Below are positions 24,475 through 33,691 of a stretch of DNA of 64,000 bases, piece by piece. The stretch's first letter is position 1, and every line of letters starts with the position of its first letter. The notes beneath the pieces are model-generated. The model did no database searches and was not told the origin of the DNA. It was given only the letters and a program-made list of their open reading frames with translations. Source of the stretch: SAR202 cluster bacterium (lineage in GTDB: Bacteria > Chloroflexota > Dehalococcoidia > Lucifugimonadales > OSU-TB39); contig VFGY01000026.1 in NCBI GenBank assembly GCA_009392195.1, positions 1-64,000 of the forward strand. The letters run 5' to 3'. Both the position numbers and the translations under genes were made by a program.

Positions 24475-25641
24475 ATGAAAAGTTATTTTTCACACCTAGA
24501 ATGCACAAATTGCGGTAAGATATATCCTTCAACTGCACCTATTCGTATATGCTTATCTTGCTCAAAAGTGATATATGCCCGATACGACTTGGAACTCGCA
24601 AGGTCAAAAATATCCAAAACCATTTTCACAAACCGAGCACCAAATATGTGGCGATATTTTGAATTATTACCCATAGCAGACCAAAATAATGTTGTGAGTT
24701 TAGGTGAAGGTTTTACCCCCATACATAGAGCTGACAATTTGGGTAAAAATCTTGGTTTAAAAAATTTATTGATAAAAGATGAATCTTTCAATCCCACAGC
24801 CTCCTTCAAAGCAAGGGGAATGTCTGCAGCTGTTTCTAAAGTTAAAGAATTCAACATAAAAGAAGTAACAGTTCCGTCAGCAGGTAACGCAGGTGGAGCA
24901 CTGGCCGCTTACGCTGCAAAAGCTGGATTACAATCCCACATCTTTATGCCAAAAGACGCACCTGAAGCCACACAAAAAGAGGTTTCAATCACAAATGCCA
25001 CCTTGAATCTCGTTGATGGATTCATAAATGATGCAGGTGTACAATCAAGAAGCTTAGCTGATAAAAAAGGTATGTTTGACTTATCCACCTTACAAGAACC
25101 TTATAGAGCTGAAGGAAAAAAAACAATGGGATATGAAATAGCCGAACAGCTTGACTGGAATCTACCAGACGCAATTATTTACCCAACTGGTGGTGGAACT
25201 GGAATCGTCGGAATATGGAAAGCAATCAAAGAAATGGAGCAACTAGGGTGGATATCTGGCAAAAGACCAAAAATGTTCTGCATACAAGCAGAAGGATGTG
25301 CTCCGCTCGTTCGAGCTTTTAGCGAAAAAAGTCGATTTGCTAAAGTATGGGAAAATCCCAAAACTATAGCAGCCGGCATGAGAGTTCCTTCAGCAATAGG
25401 AGATTATTTGATTCTTGATGCAATTTATGAAAGTGGAGGTAGCGCTATAACCGTCACCGACGATGAAATGATTGAGTTCATTAAAAAGACAATTTCTCTT
25501 GAAGGTTTGTTCTTATGCCCTGAAGGTGCCGCTACAGTCTGTGCATCAAAGAAATTGCTGGACCTTGGATTGATCAATAAAAAAGATTCCATTCTTTTAT
25601 TAAATACTGGCTCAGGATTTAAATACATGGAAGTAGTTTAA
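24475..25641 (+). CDS. thrC: Threonine synthase
   Basis: A 388-residue PLP enzyme of fold type II. The N-terminus carries an intact zinc-ribbon-like pair (CTNCGKIY and ICLSC), found in a subset of threonine synthases. The body shows SLGEGFTPIHRA, the PLP-lysine segment FNPTASFKARG, SAGNAGGALAAYAAKAG and the PLP-phosphate loop PTGGGTGIVG. It converts O-phosphohomoserine to threonine. The ATG at 24475 is used because GGAG lies 7 bases upstream. A threonine deaminase-like function is possible for this fold but the family features favour ThrC. Its 3' end overlaps the convergent dehydrogenase gene by 4 bases. Confidence 0.83.
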   Translation: MKSYFSHLECTNCGKIYPSTAPIRICLSCSKVIYARYDLELARSKISKTIFTNRAPNMWRYFELLPIADQNNVVSLGEGFTPIHRADNLGKNLGLKNLLIKDESFNPTASFKARGMSAAVSKVKEFNIKEVTVPSAGNAGGALAAYAAKAGLQSHIFMPKDAPEATQKEVSITNATLNLVDGFINDAGVQSRSLADKKGMFDLSTLQEPYRAEGKKTMGYEIAEQLDWNLPDAIIYPTGGGTGIVGIWKAIKEMEQLGWISGKRPKMFCIQAEGCAPLVRAFSEKSRFAKVWENPKTIAAGMRVPSAIGDYLILDAIYESGGSAITVTDDEMIEFIKKTISLEGLFLCPEGAATVCASKKLLDLGLINKKDSILLLNTGSGFKYMEVV

Positions 25642-26534
25642 GAAAGATCAGTTTGAGAATTCAATCCTGCAATTTTTTCAAGTATTTTGACATAAGCATG
25701 AATTCCTTCGTCAGAAAATCCTGATTGCTGAGTCGCTCTGAATATCTGACTGACAATTGGAGTTGTGAATAGAGCAACATCCATTTGACCTGCTGCATCC
25801 AAAACCAAATTCAAATCTTTTTGAGCCAATTTCACCATAAACCCAGGCTCAAATTCTCGCTTGAAAACTTTCTCTCCTAGATTGTCCACCATCCATGATC
25901 CCGCTGCGCCAGCACTCCAAGCATTGATTAAAGCTTCAGGATTTGCACCTGCTTTGCTTGCAAAAACTATAGCTTCACACATAGCTGCTAAATTACCCAT
26001 ACCAATTATCTGATTCGATAATTTCGTAACTTGCCCCATACCATTACCTCCACAATAGGTTATTTTGGAACCCAATTCATTCAGTATTGGAGTAACTTTA
26101 CCTAATACAGCTTTATCTCCACCTACCATTATCGATAAAACACCAGCCTCAGCTCCATTAACACCTCCACTTACCGGAGCATCAAGCATTTTTGCTTTTA
26201 CAGAACTAAGCTTATTCGCTATTTCACGAGTTACTGAAGGGGATATGGTACTCATATCTATAACTATACTTCCTTCATGAACTCCTTCAATAACGCCAGT
26301 CTTTCCCAAAACAACCTCTTTAACATCTTTTGAATCCGAAACGCAAGTAATTATAATCTCGCTACTTTCAGCTACCTCCTTAGGAGATTCTAAAGAAACA
26401 GCTCCGGCTTGAACTAATTTCTCAGCCTTAGATTTGGTACGATTCCATACCGAAACATGATATTTTGCTTTAATCAAATTTAAGCACATTGGCGTACCGA
26501 TTAATCCCAAACCTATAAATCCAATTTTTTGCAT
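25638..26534 (-). CDS. 3-hydroxyisobutyrate dehydrogenase / 2-hydroxy-3-oxopropionate reductase-like beta-hydroxyacid dehydrogenase
   Basis: A 298-residue beta-hydroxyacid dehydrogenase. The NAD(P) motif IGFIGLGLIGTPMCLNL opens the protein, the substrate-binding DAPVSGGVNGAEAG follows near residue 118, and the catalytic Lys is in GNGMGQVTKLSNQI near residue 170. Arg in the beta-2 loop (NRTKSKAEKL) suggests NADP. Family members reduce tartronate semialdehyde, oxidise 3-hydroxyisobutyrate or detoxify succinic semialdehyde. The ATG at 26534 is preferred (AAGGGAA upstream) over the 26-residue upstream extension of the track. Confidence 0.85.
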   Translation of the reverse strand: MQKIGFIGLGLIGTPMCLNLIKAKYHVSVWNRTKSKAEKLVQAGAVSLESPKEVAESSEIIITCVSDSKDVKEVVLGKTGVIEGVHEGSIVIDMSTISPSVTREIANKLSSVKAKMLDAPVSGGVNGAEAGVLSIMVGGDKAVLGKVTPILNELGSKITYCGGNGMGQVTKLSNQIIGMGNLAAMCEAIVFASKAGANPEALINAWSAGAAGSWMVDNLGEKVFKREFEPGFMVKLAQKDLNLVLDAAGQMDVALFTTPIVSQIFRATQQSGFSDEGIHAYVKILEKIAGLNSQTDLS

Positions 26535-26661
26535 GATAATTCCCTTTATTTTTTTCGTAAATATACGAATTTGCATACACAGTATTCGATTTGTTTTAAA
26601 AAAACAACTCACAAGATAATTAGCTTTATAAATTTATACCTATTTCAAGTTATAAATTATC

Positions 26662-26689
26662 TTGACAGTAATTTATCGACTATTATAAT
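26662..26689 (+). promoter_or_regulatory. Near-consensus promoter of the Alternative Complex III operon
   Basis: TTGACA (26662-26667), a 16-base spacer and TATAAT (26684-26689): both hexamers are perfect. It lies 68 bases upstream of the first gene of the respiratory operon. Confidence 0.85.
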
Positions 26690-26705
26690 CTTCGAATAGT
26701 GTTTT

Positions 26706-26746
26706 CAGGTTCAAATACAACCTAAATCAACCTGCTAAATTAGGTT
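26706..26746 (+). promoter_or_regulatory. Alternating stem-loops in the ACIII operon leader
   Basis: Two complementary word pairs interleave in the 5' leader: CAGGTT (26706-26711) with AACCTG (26729-26734), and AACCTAA (26719-26725) with TTAGGTT (26740-26746). AGGTT at 26707 can also pair with AACCT at 26719. The pairings are alternatives or a pseudoknot. There is no U-tract, and the first gene lacks an obvious Shine-Dalgarno. Confidence 0.35.
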
Positions 26747-26757
26747 TTATATCTTTT

Positions 26758-27051
26758 ATGGATCCCAATATATTATTTAATTATGAATGGACGGAAATCG
26801 GCAAATCGCTAACTTTCCTATGGATATCTGCTTTATGCGTAATAATAGCATCAGGGCATATATTGCTTGGACATGTCATATTACCGTCCCTAGTAGAATC
26901 ATACAATCTACCTAAATTCATACAGAAACAAAGAATACCACTTTACCTTGTATCGGCTGTTTTTTATGGGGCAGCAATGTGGTTTCTGATTCAGTTTATA
27001 ATCGGGTCAAAAGATGTAATAGCCCTATTTTGGAATGATTTTTTGATATAA
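26758..27051 (+). CDS. Small membrane protein at the head of the ACIII operon
   Basis: A 97-residue protein with two strong hydrophobic helices (about residues 15-40 and 60-83) separated by a polar, basic segment (YNLPKFIQKQRIP). There is no Cys or heme motif. I do not recognise a named family. It lies directly downstream of a consensus promoter and 31 bases before the pentaheme cytochrome, so it is presumably a small accessory or assembly subunit of Alternative Complex III. There is no clear Shine-Dalgarno. Confidence 0.65.
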   Translation: MDPNILFNYEWTEIGKSLTFLWISALCVIIASGHILLGHVILPSLVESYNLPKFIQKQRIPLYLVSAVFYGAAMWFLIQFIIGSKDVIALFWNDFLI

Positions 27052-27082
27052 ATTTGTAGTAAATTCAAAAGGATAAAGCGGT

Positions 27083-27790
27083 TTGATACCAGGAGATTTT
27101 AAAGTTAAAAAACCTACCAAGAAACAACTCATATTGTTGGCTGTTTCTGGCATTGTAGGCCTGTTTGGAACTGCAGCAGCTATAACGGTAGGAGTTTTTG
27201 CATTCACTGCATGGTGGGGTCTACCACTTGATATATATGGGTTCAACGAAGGCCCAGAACAACCAATCGCTTTCCCTCATACTAAACACGTACAGGAATT
27301 AGGACTAGATTGCACCTTCTGTCATAGAACGGTCGCGAAAGAAGCAAGCGCATCTATACCATCCGTCGAATTTTGTGTTTCCTGCCACAAAATTATTGGT
27401 GACAATAGTGAAGAGATCGCAAAATTGCGAAGCTATAGTTCAAATGAAAAACCAATTGACTGGCAAAGAGTTCATAGGCTACCTGATCATGTTCACTTCG
27501 TACACGAGGCACACATAAGATTTTTCTCCGGCACCAAAAATGTAGTAAGTAAAATAGACAGGGATAAAGTATCTTCACAAATCACATTAGAGGACGCTAG
27601 AAAAATCTATCCCAACACAAAGGTCGGTGAAATAATTGATGTCAAAGAATCACAAGTATGTATGACTTGTCATGGAGACGTAGGCAGCATGGCAAAAGTC
27701 AAACAAATTAGACCGTTGAAAATGGCTGATTGTGTAAACTGCCATAGGGATAATAGCGCTCCAACAGATTGTATTACATGTCACTACTAA
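27083..27790 (+). CDS. actA: Alternative Complex III pentaheme cytochrome c subunit ActA
   Basis: A 235-residue membrane-anchored cytochrome with exactly five CxxCH heme-binding motifs (CTFCH, CVSCH, CMTCH, CVNCH, CITCH), matching the pentaheme ActA of quinol:cytochrome c/oxidase oxidoreductase ACIII. One N-terminal hydrophobic helix (residues ~17-45) anchors it with the hemes outside. The His-rich HVHFVHEAH segment may supply distal heme ligands. The last heme motif sits one residue from the C-terminus. The start is TTG with AAAGGATAAAG upstream. It passes electrons from the quinol site and ActB to the monoheme ActE or a terminal oxidase. Confidence 0.92.
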   Translation: MIPGDFKVKKPTKKQLILLAVSGIVGLFGTAAAITVGVFAFTAWWGLPLDIYGFNEGPEQPIAFPHTKHVQELGLDCTFCHRTVAKEASASIPSVEFCVSCHKIIGDNSEEIAKLRSYSSNEKPIDWQRVHRLPDHVHFVHEAHIRFFSGTKNVVSKIDRDKVSSQITLEDARKIYPNTKVGEIIDVKESQVCMTCHGDVGSMAKVKQIRPLKMADCVNCHRDNSAPTDCITCHY

Positions 27791-27826
27791 ACGAATTTAA
27801 ATAAAAAGGAATCGAAAAATACAATA

Positions 27827-30118
27827 ATGCCTTTAACACGAAGACAATTTCTAAAAATACTAGGTGGTTCAGCAGTAGGAGCAGTAATATTTCAGGCTTG
27901 CGGAGTACCGGAAAAAGAATTACTCGTACAATCTCCTGCAAAAATGCCAGAGGATTTAGTTTCTGGCATTGATAATTGGTATGCCACGCTATGCAAAAGC
28001 TGCAAAACTAATGAGGGAATTGTAGTGCGCGTAATGGAGGGGAGAGCTAAAAAGATTGAGGGTAACATAGATTACCCCATCAATGAAGGTAAACACAGTG
28101 CTAGATGCGAGGCAGCACTTCAATCTCTCTACCACCCGGATAGGATTCAAGGCCCAATGGTTAGAACCGGTAACCGTGGAGAAAATCAATGGCAGGAAAT
28201 CAGCTGGACAGATGCTATAAGCAGGTTATCCGAACAGATTGACAAGCTAAATTCAAAAGAACAAATGGTTTTGGCTACTAACCCAGTAAACTCTCATGAA
28301 GGTTTAGTTGTAGAAAACTTTACAAAAAAACTAGGGTCAAGACATATTCCTTTCGAAGCAATAGAAGATACCAACTTGCTTGATGCATTTCAAAATATAT
28401 TTGGTCAAAGATTGGCACCTGAATTTGATATTGCAAATGCAGATTACCTTTTATCATTCGGATCTGATCTTCTAGGAACGTGGCAATCCCCAACCAGATA
28501 TTCCAAAGCGTACGGCGACTTCAGAGATTTACATCACGGCAGAGGTAAATTTGTTCAAATAGAACCAAGATTCTCCATGTCTGCAGCAAATGCCGATAAG
28601 TGGGTTTATGTACATCCCGGACAAGAAGGTAAACTTGCTTTAAGTATTGCTCACGAGCTTATAAAGCAAGGAGTAACGACTGATTCTAAATGGGAATCCA
28701 TCTCAAATATTGACTTGAATTCATTCAGCCCTGACAAGGTTTACTTAGAAATAGGGCTAGAATCAGCGGACACAATAAAAGAAATTGCAAAAGAATTTGG
28801 CTCTCACGGTCCCAAAAGCTTGGCAATTGGGGGCGGAATTAGTTCTGCATACACAAATGGCAGTTTTAATTTGAGCGCTATTTATCTTCTTAATCATTTA
28901 GTTAACAGTGTGGGCAGTGAGGGAGTAATTAAATTAAATCCAACATCAGCCTTAAACAATATTTCGGGTGAATCTAAGAGAGCTTCTTTTTCCGAATGGG
29001 AATCAATCCCGGGTGAAATCAAATCTGGGAAAGTAAAAATTTTAGCAATAAGAGGGGCTGACCCAATTTATAGCCTTCCTGAATCAGTCGGACTTAAAGA
29101 AGCTGTTCTAGGCAAAAATGCTGATGGAGAGTTCAATATACCATTAATCGTAAGTTTCGCTAGTCAAATGGATGAAACAACTGCGATAGCTGATTTAGTA
29201 CTGCCTGAAAATAATCCTTTGGAAGATTGGGGTACAAATATACCCAATCCAGGGCCAGGTTATCAAACTATAGGTTTTCAACAGCCGGTAGTACGTCCAT
29301 TCTTTGAAAATCGTGGTGTCGATTTGGGAACGAAAAATTTCATTGAAATTCTCCTAGGTATTTCAAAAGAGATGGAAGTTCAATTGGACCTAGAGGGTGA
29401 GACAATTATAGATATACTTAAAAATAGTGCTAAAGAACTGTTTTCAAAAAACAGGGGTTCTGTAAAATCTACTACATTCGATGGATTCTGGAACGGATTG
29501 CTTCAACGTGGTGGTTGGTGGGACACGGAATCCAAACAAGTAGGCCAAATTGATAGTAACCCAACTTTACCCACTTACTCAGAAAGCCAATTCTCGCAAT
29601 CTGCAACAAGTGAATCCTTCCATTTAATTCCATTTGAAACACCATCTATTATGGACGGTAAACTAGCCGACTTGCCATGGATGCAAGCCACGCCAGACCC
29701 TATAAGTACTGCAGTGTGGGATACATGGGTAGAAATAAACATTAATAAAGCTAATGAACTGGGCATTAAGGAAGGAGATATTCTCAAAATAACATCAGTT
29801 GATTCTAAACTTTCAATTGAAGGAGTAGCATACCCTAACCCAGCTACGCCAACTAATGTCGTAGGCATACCAATCGGGCAAGGAAAAACTCACGGGACAA
29901 GATATAGCAAAAATCGTGGCGCTAACGTTTTATCGATTATCTCAACTATTAAAGATGAGAAAACAGGTGCCTTAGCCTGGGGATCAACAAAAATTGATTT
30001 AGAAAAAACTGGAAGATGGAGACGTCTGCCAAAATTCGAAGGTTCAAAGGCTGAAACGTCAGTAGATGAACACCACAAAGTTATTCAGATAACTAATTTA
30101 AATGAAGCATCTCATTAA
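27827..30118 (+). CDS. actB1: ACIII molybdopterin-oxidoreductase-like subunit ActB1
   Basis: A 763-residue protein resembling the catalytic subunit of molybdopterin oxidoreductases. It begins with a twin-arginine-type signal (TRRQFLKILGGSAVGAVIFQACG), which could also be read as a lipobox ending in ACG. The body has the DMSO-reductase-family layout, including ADYLLSFGSDLLGTW and LADLVLPENNPLEDWG. In characterised ACIII this domain is structural and binds no Mo cofactor. In many ACIII operons it is fused to the iron-sulfur domain as one long ActB. Here the iron-sulfur part is the separate next gene, 30 bases downstream. Confidence 0.9.
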   Translation: MPLTRRQFLKILGGSAVGAVIFQACGVPEKELLVQSPAKMPEDLVSGIDNWYATLCKSCKTNEGIVVRVMEGRAKKIEGNIDYPINEGKHSARCEAALQSLYHPDRIQGPMVRTGNRGENQWQEISWTDAISRLSEQIDKLNSKEQMVLATNPVNSHEGLVVENFTKKLGSRHIPFEAIEDTNLLDAFQNIFGQRLAPEFDIANADYLLSFGSDLLGTWQSPTRYSKAYGDFRDLHHGRGKFVQIEPRFSMSAANADKWVYVHPGQEGKLALSIAHELIKQGVTTDSKWESISNIDLNSFSPDKVYLEIGLESADTIKEIAKEFGSHGPKSLAIGGGISSAYTNGSFNLSAIYLLNHLVNSVGSEGVIKLNPTSALNNISGESKRASFSEWESIPGEIKSGKVKILAIRGADPIYSLPESVGLKEAVLGKNADGEFNIPLIVSFASQMDETTAIADLVLPENNPLEDWGTNIPNPGPGYQTIGFQQPVVRPFFENRGVDLGTKNFIEILLGISKEMEVQLDLEGETIIDILKNSAKELFSKNRGSVKSTTFDGFWNGLLQRGGWWDTESKQVGQIDSNPTLPTYSESQFSQSATSESFHLIPFETPSIMDGKLADLPWMQATPDPISTAVWDTWVEININKANELGIKEGDILKITSVDSKLSIEGVAYPNPATPTNVVGIPIGQGKTHGTRYSKNRGANVLSIISTIKDEKTGALAWGSTKIDLEKTGRWRRLPKFEGSKAETSVDEHHKVIQITNLNEASH

Positions 30119-30148
30119 CTGTAAAATAAATTAAACGGAGATTATAAC

Positions 30149-30886
30149 ATGGCTAAAGAAAAGTGGGGGATGGTAGTAGATGTAGATAAATGCACCGGTT
30201 GCCAAGCTTGTGTAGTTGCTTGCCAGTCAGAAAATAATATTCCCATAAATACTAAAGAACATTTTAACCAAAGACGTCCTATACAGTGGATTAGAATTGA
30301 AAGGTACTGGGAAGGAGAATTCCCCAACGTCAAAGCGCGATTCATACCCATGATGTGCCAACAATGTGACAATGCCCCATGCGAACCAGTTTGTCCTGTA
30401 TATGCTACGTATCACAATAATCAAGGCCTGAATGTACAAGTATATAATCGCTGCATTGGGACACGTTTCTGTGCTAATGCTTGTCCATATACCGTAAGAT
30501 CATTTAATTTCTGGGAGCCATCTTGGCCAAATAGTTTAAAAAACCAATTAAATCCCGACGTCACCATAAGAAGTAGGGGTATCATGGAAAAATGTACCTT
30601 CTGCGTACAAAGAATACAAAGAACAAAAAGAGTTGCGGAAAGAGACGGCACCACAAGAGATGATTCAACTCGAGAATTGAATCCAGCTTGTGTTAATGCA
30701 TGTCCAACAAATTCTTTAGTTTTCGGTGACGTAAATGACCCTGAATCTAAAGTATCTGAAATGAAATCAGACGCACAAGATGGAAGAGGGTACGAATTAC
30801 TTGAGCATCTAGGCGTTGGTTCCAATGTAACGTACCTAAAAAAAATTGATGAAGACGCCAAGGTAAGCAGTCATGAGCACCACTGA
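30149..30886 (+). CDS. actB2: ACIII iron-sulfur subunit ActB2
   Basis: A 245-residue ferredoxin-like protein with four cysteine groups: CTGCQACVVAC, CQQCDNAPCEPVC, CIGTRFCANAC and the pair CTFC/CVNAC, as in NrfC/PhsB-type proteins that carry four Fe-S clusters. The third group has only three Cys in the first part, in the standard CIGTRxC arrangement. It equals the C-terminal half of fused ActB proteins and would relay electrons to the ActA hemes. There is no signal sequence of its own, so it is probably co-exported with the Tat-signal ActB1. It overlaps the next gene by 14 bases. Confidence 0.92.
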   Translation: MAKEKWGMVVDVDKCTGCQACVVACQSENNIPINTKEHFNQRRPIQWIRIERYWEGEFPNVKARFIPMMCQQCDNAPCEPVCPVYATYHNNQGLNVQVYNRCIGTRFCANACPYTVRSFNFWEPSWPNSLKNQLNPDVTIRSRGIMEKCTFCVQRIQRTKRVAERDGTTRDDSTRELNPACVNACPTNSLVFGDVNDPESKVSEMKSDAQDGRGYELLEHLGVGSNVTYLKKIDEDAKVSSHEHH

Positions 30887-32270
30887 ATCTCATAAAACAA
30901 CTTATGAAAGATCTTGGACTGACTCTAGGGACCTTACTAAAAGTTTTCTCTCCAGGATTATTGGAACCACATCTTTTTTCTGGTATCTAGTTGCTATTTT
31001 CACAACTTTATTTACCATAGGAGTAGTCGGGTTTGTTCTAAAACTATATGATGTAGGGACTGATTCGCCTAAAAACTGGGGCTACTATGCAGCCTTGGTC
31101 TCTTTTGTTTTGACAACTTTCCAATCAGCTCCAATGGCCGCTATAGCTCCGAGAATAGCGAAAGCTCATTGGAGAAGGCCGTTTTCTAGGATAGCAGAGA
31201 TTTTCTGCGTAGCAGGTTCAATAAACGTTTTGTTCTTCATACCTCTAGTTTGGATATTGCCAGGTTTAGAGGATGGACGTAGAAGCCTATGGTTTTATGG
31301 AGAATTACAAAATGTACAGTACATGCCACAAATCATAAGTACAATTGCTATTCTATCTTTGTCAATTTGTGGATTAATGCTTGTATGGTTGTCTTCTTCA
31401 CCAGACCTCGCAATAACGAAAAATAAAACAACCGGCATAAGAAAATCCCTTCAAACGAGATTAGGATCTTGGTGGATAGGAAGTAGTGCACAGTGGTTCA
31501 TGCTTCACCACAGATTAGGTATTCTTGGAGCATTCTATTTTATGTCTCTAGTAGCAGTACATTTCACCTTCTCCAGTGATTTTTGCATGGCATTGATCCC
31601 AGGCTGGATTGACGCACTATTCCCTGTAACCCATGCCCATAATTCACTACAGGCAGGTGTATCAATAGTAATACTTACAATGTTTATAATGCATAAATTC
31701 GGAGGATATGAAAAAGAAATTGAATTAGATCAATTTTGGGGAATGGGAAAATTACAATTTGCATTATGTATCCTATGGTTTTGGTTCTGGTTCTCAAGCT
31801 TTATCATATTTTGGTATGGAGCTAAACCTGCTGAACAAAGCGTGATAGAACTATTAATATCCGGACCATATTTGCCCATATTCATCGCAGTTTTCTGCCT
31901 TAATTTCTTAATCCCTCTATTTACTATGATTTGGAATCCACTGCGAGTAAGTATATTAGGGCCTACTCTTATAGCAGTATGTGTATTAATTGGGACGGCA
32001 CTGGACAGAATAAGACTTTATGTAGCTGCCTATTCAGTTTCTGAACAGGCACCCGCACATTCTCTCCAGAATATACCTTCAGCAATGTCACCATCTACCT
32101 ACGATGTGATGATATGGATTGGTGGTTTATCAGGGTGCATATTAGTTTACTTATTAGCAACTAAAGTATTCCCCGTCATGAATATATGGGAACAAAAAGA
32201 ACTTTTATTGTATAAATATCACAAAAAATTCCATAGGACCGAAGTATTAGTACTGGGTAAACCAGAGTAA
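30873..32270 (+). CDS. ACIII NrfD/PsrC-like integral membrane subunit (first of two)
   Basis: A 465-residue polytopic protein of the NrfD/PsrC type, with about ten hydrophobic helices and the conserved AHWRRPFSRIAEIFCVAG stretch that corresponds to the WRRxxxRxxE motif of quinone-interacting subunits. MLHHRLGILGAFYF and VHFTFSSDF also fit. It is less like standard ActC than the next gene and may correspond to the second quinone-binding subunit (ActF) in an unusual position between ActB2 and ActC. The start overlaps ActB2. Family assignment is sound; the exact subunit name is inference. Confidence 0.8.
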   Translation: MSTTESHKTTYERSWTDSRDLTKSFLSRIIGTTSFFWYLVAIFTTLFTIGVVGFVLKLYDVGTDSPKNWGYYAALVSFVLTTFQSAPMAAIAPRIAKAHWRRPFSRIAEIFCVAGSINVLFFIPLVWILPGLEDGRRSLWFYGELQNVQYMPQIISTIAILSLSICGLMLVWLSSSPDLAITKNKTTGIRKSLQTRLGSWWIGSSAQWFMLHHRLGILGAFYFMSLVAVHFTFSSDFCMALIPGWIDALFPVTHAHNSLQAGVSIVILTMFIMHKFGGYEKEIELDQFWGMGKLQFALCILWFWFWFSSFIIFWYGAKPAEQSVIELLISGPYLPIFIAVFCLNFLIPLFTMIWNPLRVSILGPTLIAVCVLIGTALDRIRLYVAAYSVSEQAPAHSLQNIPSAMSPSTYDVMIWIGGLSGCILVYLLATKVFPVMNIWEQKELLLYKYHKKFHRTEVLVLGKPE

Positions 32271-32302
32271 TTGTTTAAGGATTATAAAGAAGGAATGAAT
32301 TA

Positions 32303-33679
32303 ATGCAAGAACATACCCAGTTAACTCAAAAACGAATCAATGACGATTTGCTACATAGCGTATTTACCGTTCCTAGATGGTGGCCAGGTAGCACGTTAAT
32401 ACTTTTGCTAATTTTTATTGCTGGCGCTTGTGCCTTCGGTTATATGATTAATAAAGGTATCGGGGTAACCGGTCTAAACAGGCCTGCTTACTGGGGCGTT
32501 TTCATTGTTAATTTCGTTTTTTGGATAGGTATTAGCCACGCTGGAATCATGGTTTCTGCAATTTTGAGATTAACACAAGCAGAGTGGAGAAGACCAATTA
32601 CAAGAGCAGCAGAGGTTCTCACGGTATTTTCTCTTACAGCAGCTCTCATGGCTGCTCCTTTGACACACGTTGGAAGACAATGGAGAGTACTCTATTGGGT
32701 ATTCCCCTATGACTTCGCAAGAGGAATTTGGCCGAATGTAAGATCTCCTTTCGTTTGGGATCCAAGCGCAGTAATGACATATCTTATTGCAAGTACATTG
32801 TTTGTAATAATTTGTTTAATACCAGACTTAGCAGTAGTAAGAGATAGAAGCAAAGGGCTCAGAAAAAAGATATATGGAGTTTTATGTCTTGGCTGGAGAG
32901 GTACACCAAGACAATGGAAACTACAAACAGTTGCCGGAATATTATTATCAGCTTTAGTTTTACCTGTATTTGCTTCAGTACACAGCATAGTCTCATGGGA
33001 CTTTGCAGTCCAAATTGGTCCTGAAGCTTGGCATTCAACAATTTTTGCACCATACTTTATAATCGGTGCAATCCATTCTGGAGTGTCAGCTGTCGCAACG
33101 TTGATGGTAGTTATGGTTTGGGCGTGGGGCTATAGAACGTACATAACACCTGACCATTTAGACGCAATCGCACGATTATTGATTGTGGTTGCTGTAACTT
33201 GGTTTTTCTTTTTCTTTCTTGAATGGATATATGCTCTATACACCCTAGAATTTGGCGAATTAGCTATGAGAGAGCTACAGGTGTTTAGTTGGCCCTATGG
33301 GGCGTTATTTATAGTGTTCCTATTTACAGCCTTTTTAATTCCCGTACCCATGTGGCTTTTTAGAAATATAAGAAGAAGCTATTTATGGATGTTTATAACC
33401 ACAATACTTGTCAATATAGGTATGTGGCTAGAAAGATTTTTAATTATTGTTCCTGGAGTGATACGCAGGGGAGAATTAATGTTTAATTGGGGCACATACC
33501 ATCCAAGTATAATAGAGATCTTAATGGTATTAGCAACATTCGGCTGGATGATGTTTGGATTATTAGTTTTTTCAAAAATCTTCCCGTTAGTTCCACTTTT
33601 TGATGTCAAAGAAGGAATGGTAGGTAGAGATGAAATTAAAATTGGCCGCAGAATAATACCTGCGTCAATAAGAGAATAA
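32303..33679 (+). CDS. actC: ACIII NrfD-like quinol-binding subunit ActC
   Basis: A 458-residue polytopic membrane protein with ten predicted helices. The ActC signature NRPAYWGVFIVNFVFWIGISHAG followed by LTQAEWRRPITRAAEVLTVF is clear, and VPGVIRRGELMFNWGTYHPS matches the C-terminal conserved region. ActC forms a quinol oxidation site near the periplasmic face of the complex. It follows the other NrfD-like gene by 32 bases and is followed 12 bases later by ActD. Confidence 0.9.
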   Translation: MQEHTQLTQKRINDDLLHSVFTVPRWWPGSTLILLLIFIAGACAFGYMINKGIGVTGLNRPAYWGVFIVNFVFWIGISHAGIMVSAILRLTQAEWRRPITRAAEVLTVFSLTAALMAAPLTHVGRQWRVLYWVFPYDFARGIWPNVRSPFVWDPSAVMTYLIASTLFVIICLIPDLAVVRDRSKGLRKKIYGVLCLGWRGTPRQWKLQTVAGILLSALVLPVFASVHSIVSWDFAVQIGPEAWHSTIFAPYFIIGAIHSGVSAVATLMVVMVWAWGYRTYITPDHLDAIARLLIVVAVTWFFFFFLEWIYALYTLEFGELAMRELQVFSWPYGALFIVFLFTAFLIPVPMWLFRNIRRSYLWMFITTILVNIGMWLERFLIIVPGVIRRGELMFNWGTYHPSIIEILMVLATFGWMMFGLLVFSKIFPLVPLFDVKEGMVGRDEIKIGRRIIPASIRE

Positions 33680-33691
33680 AAGGGGGTTTAT

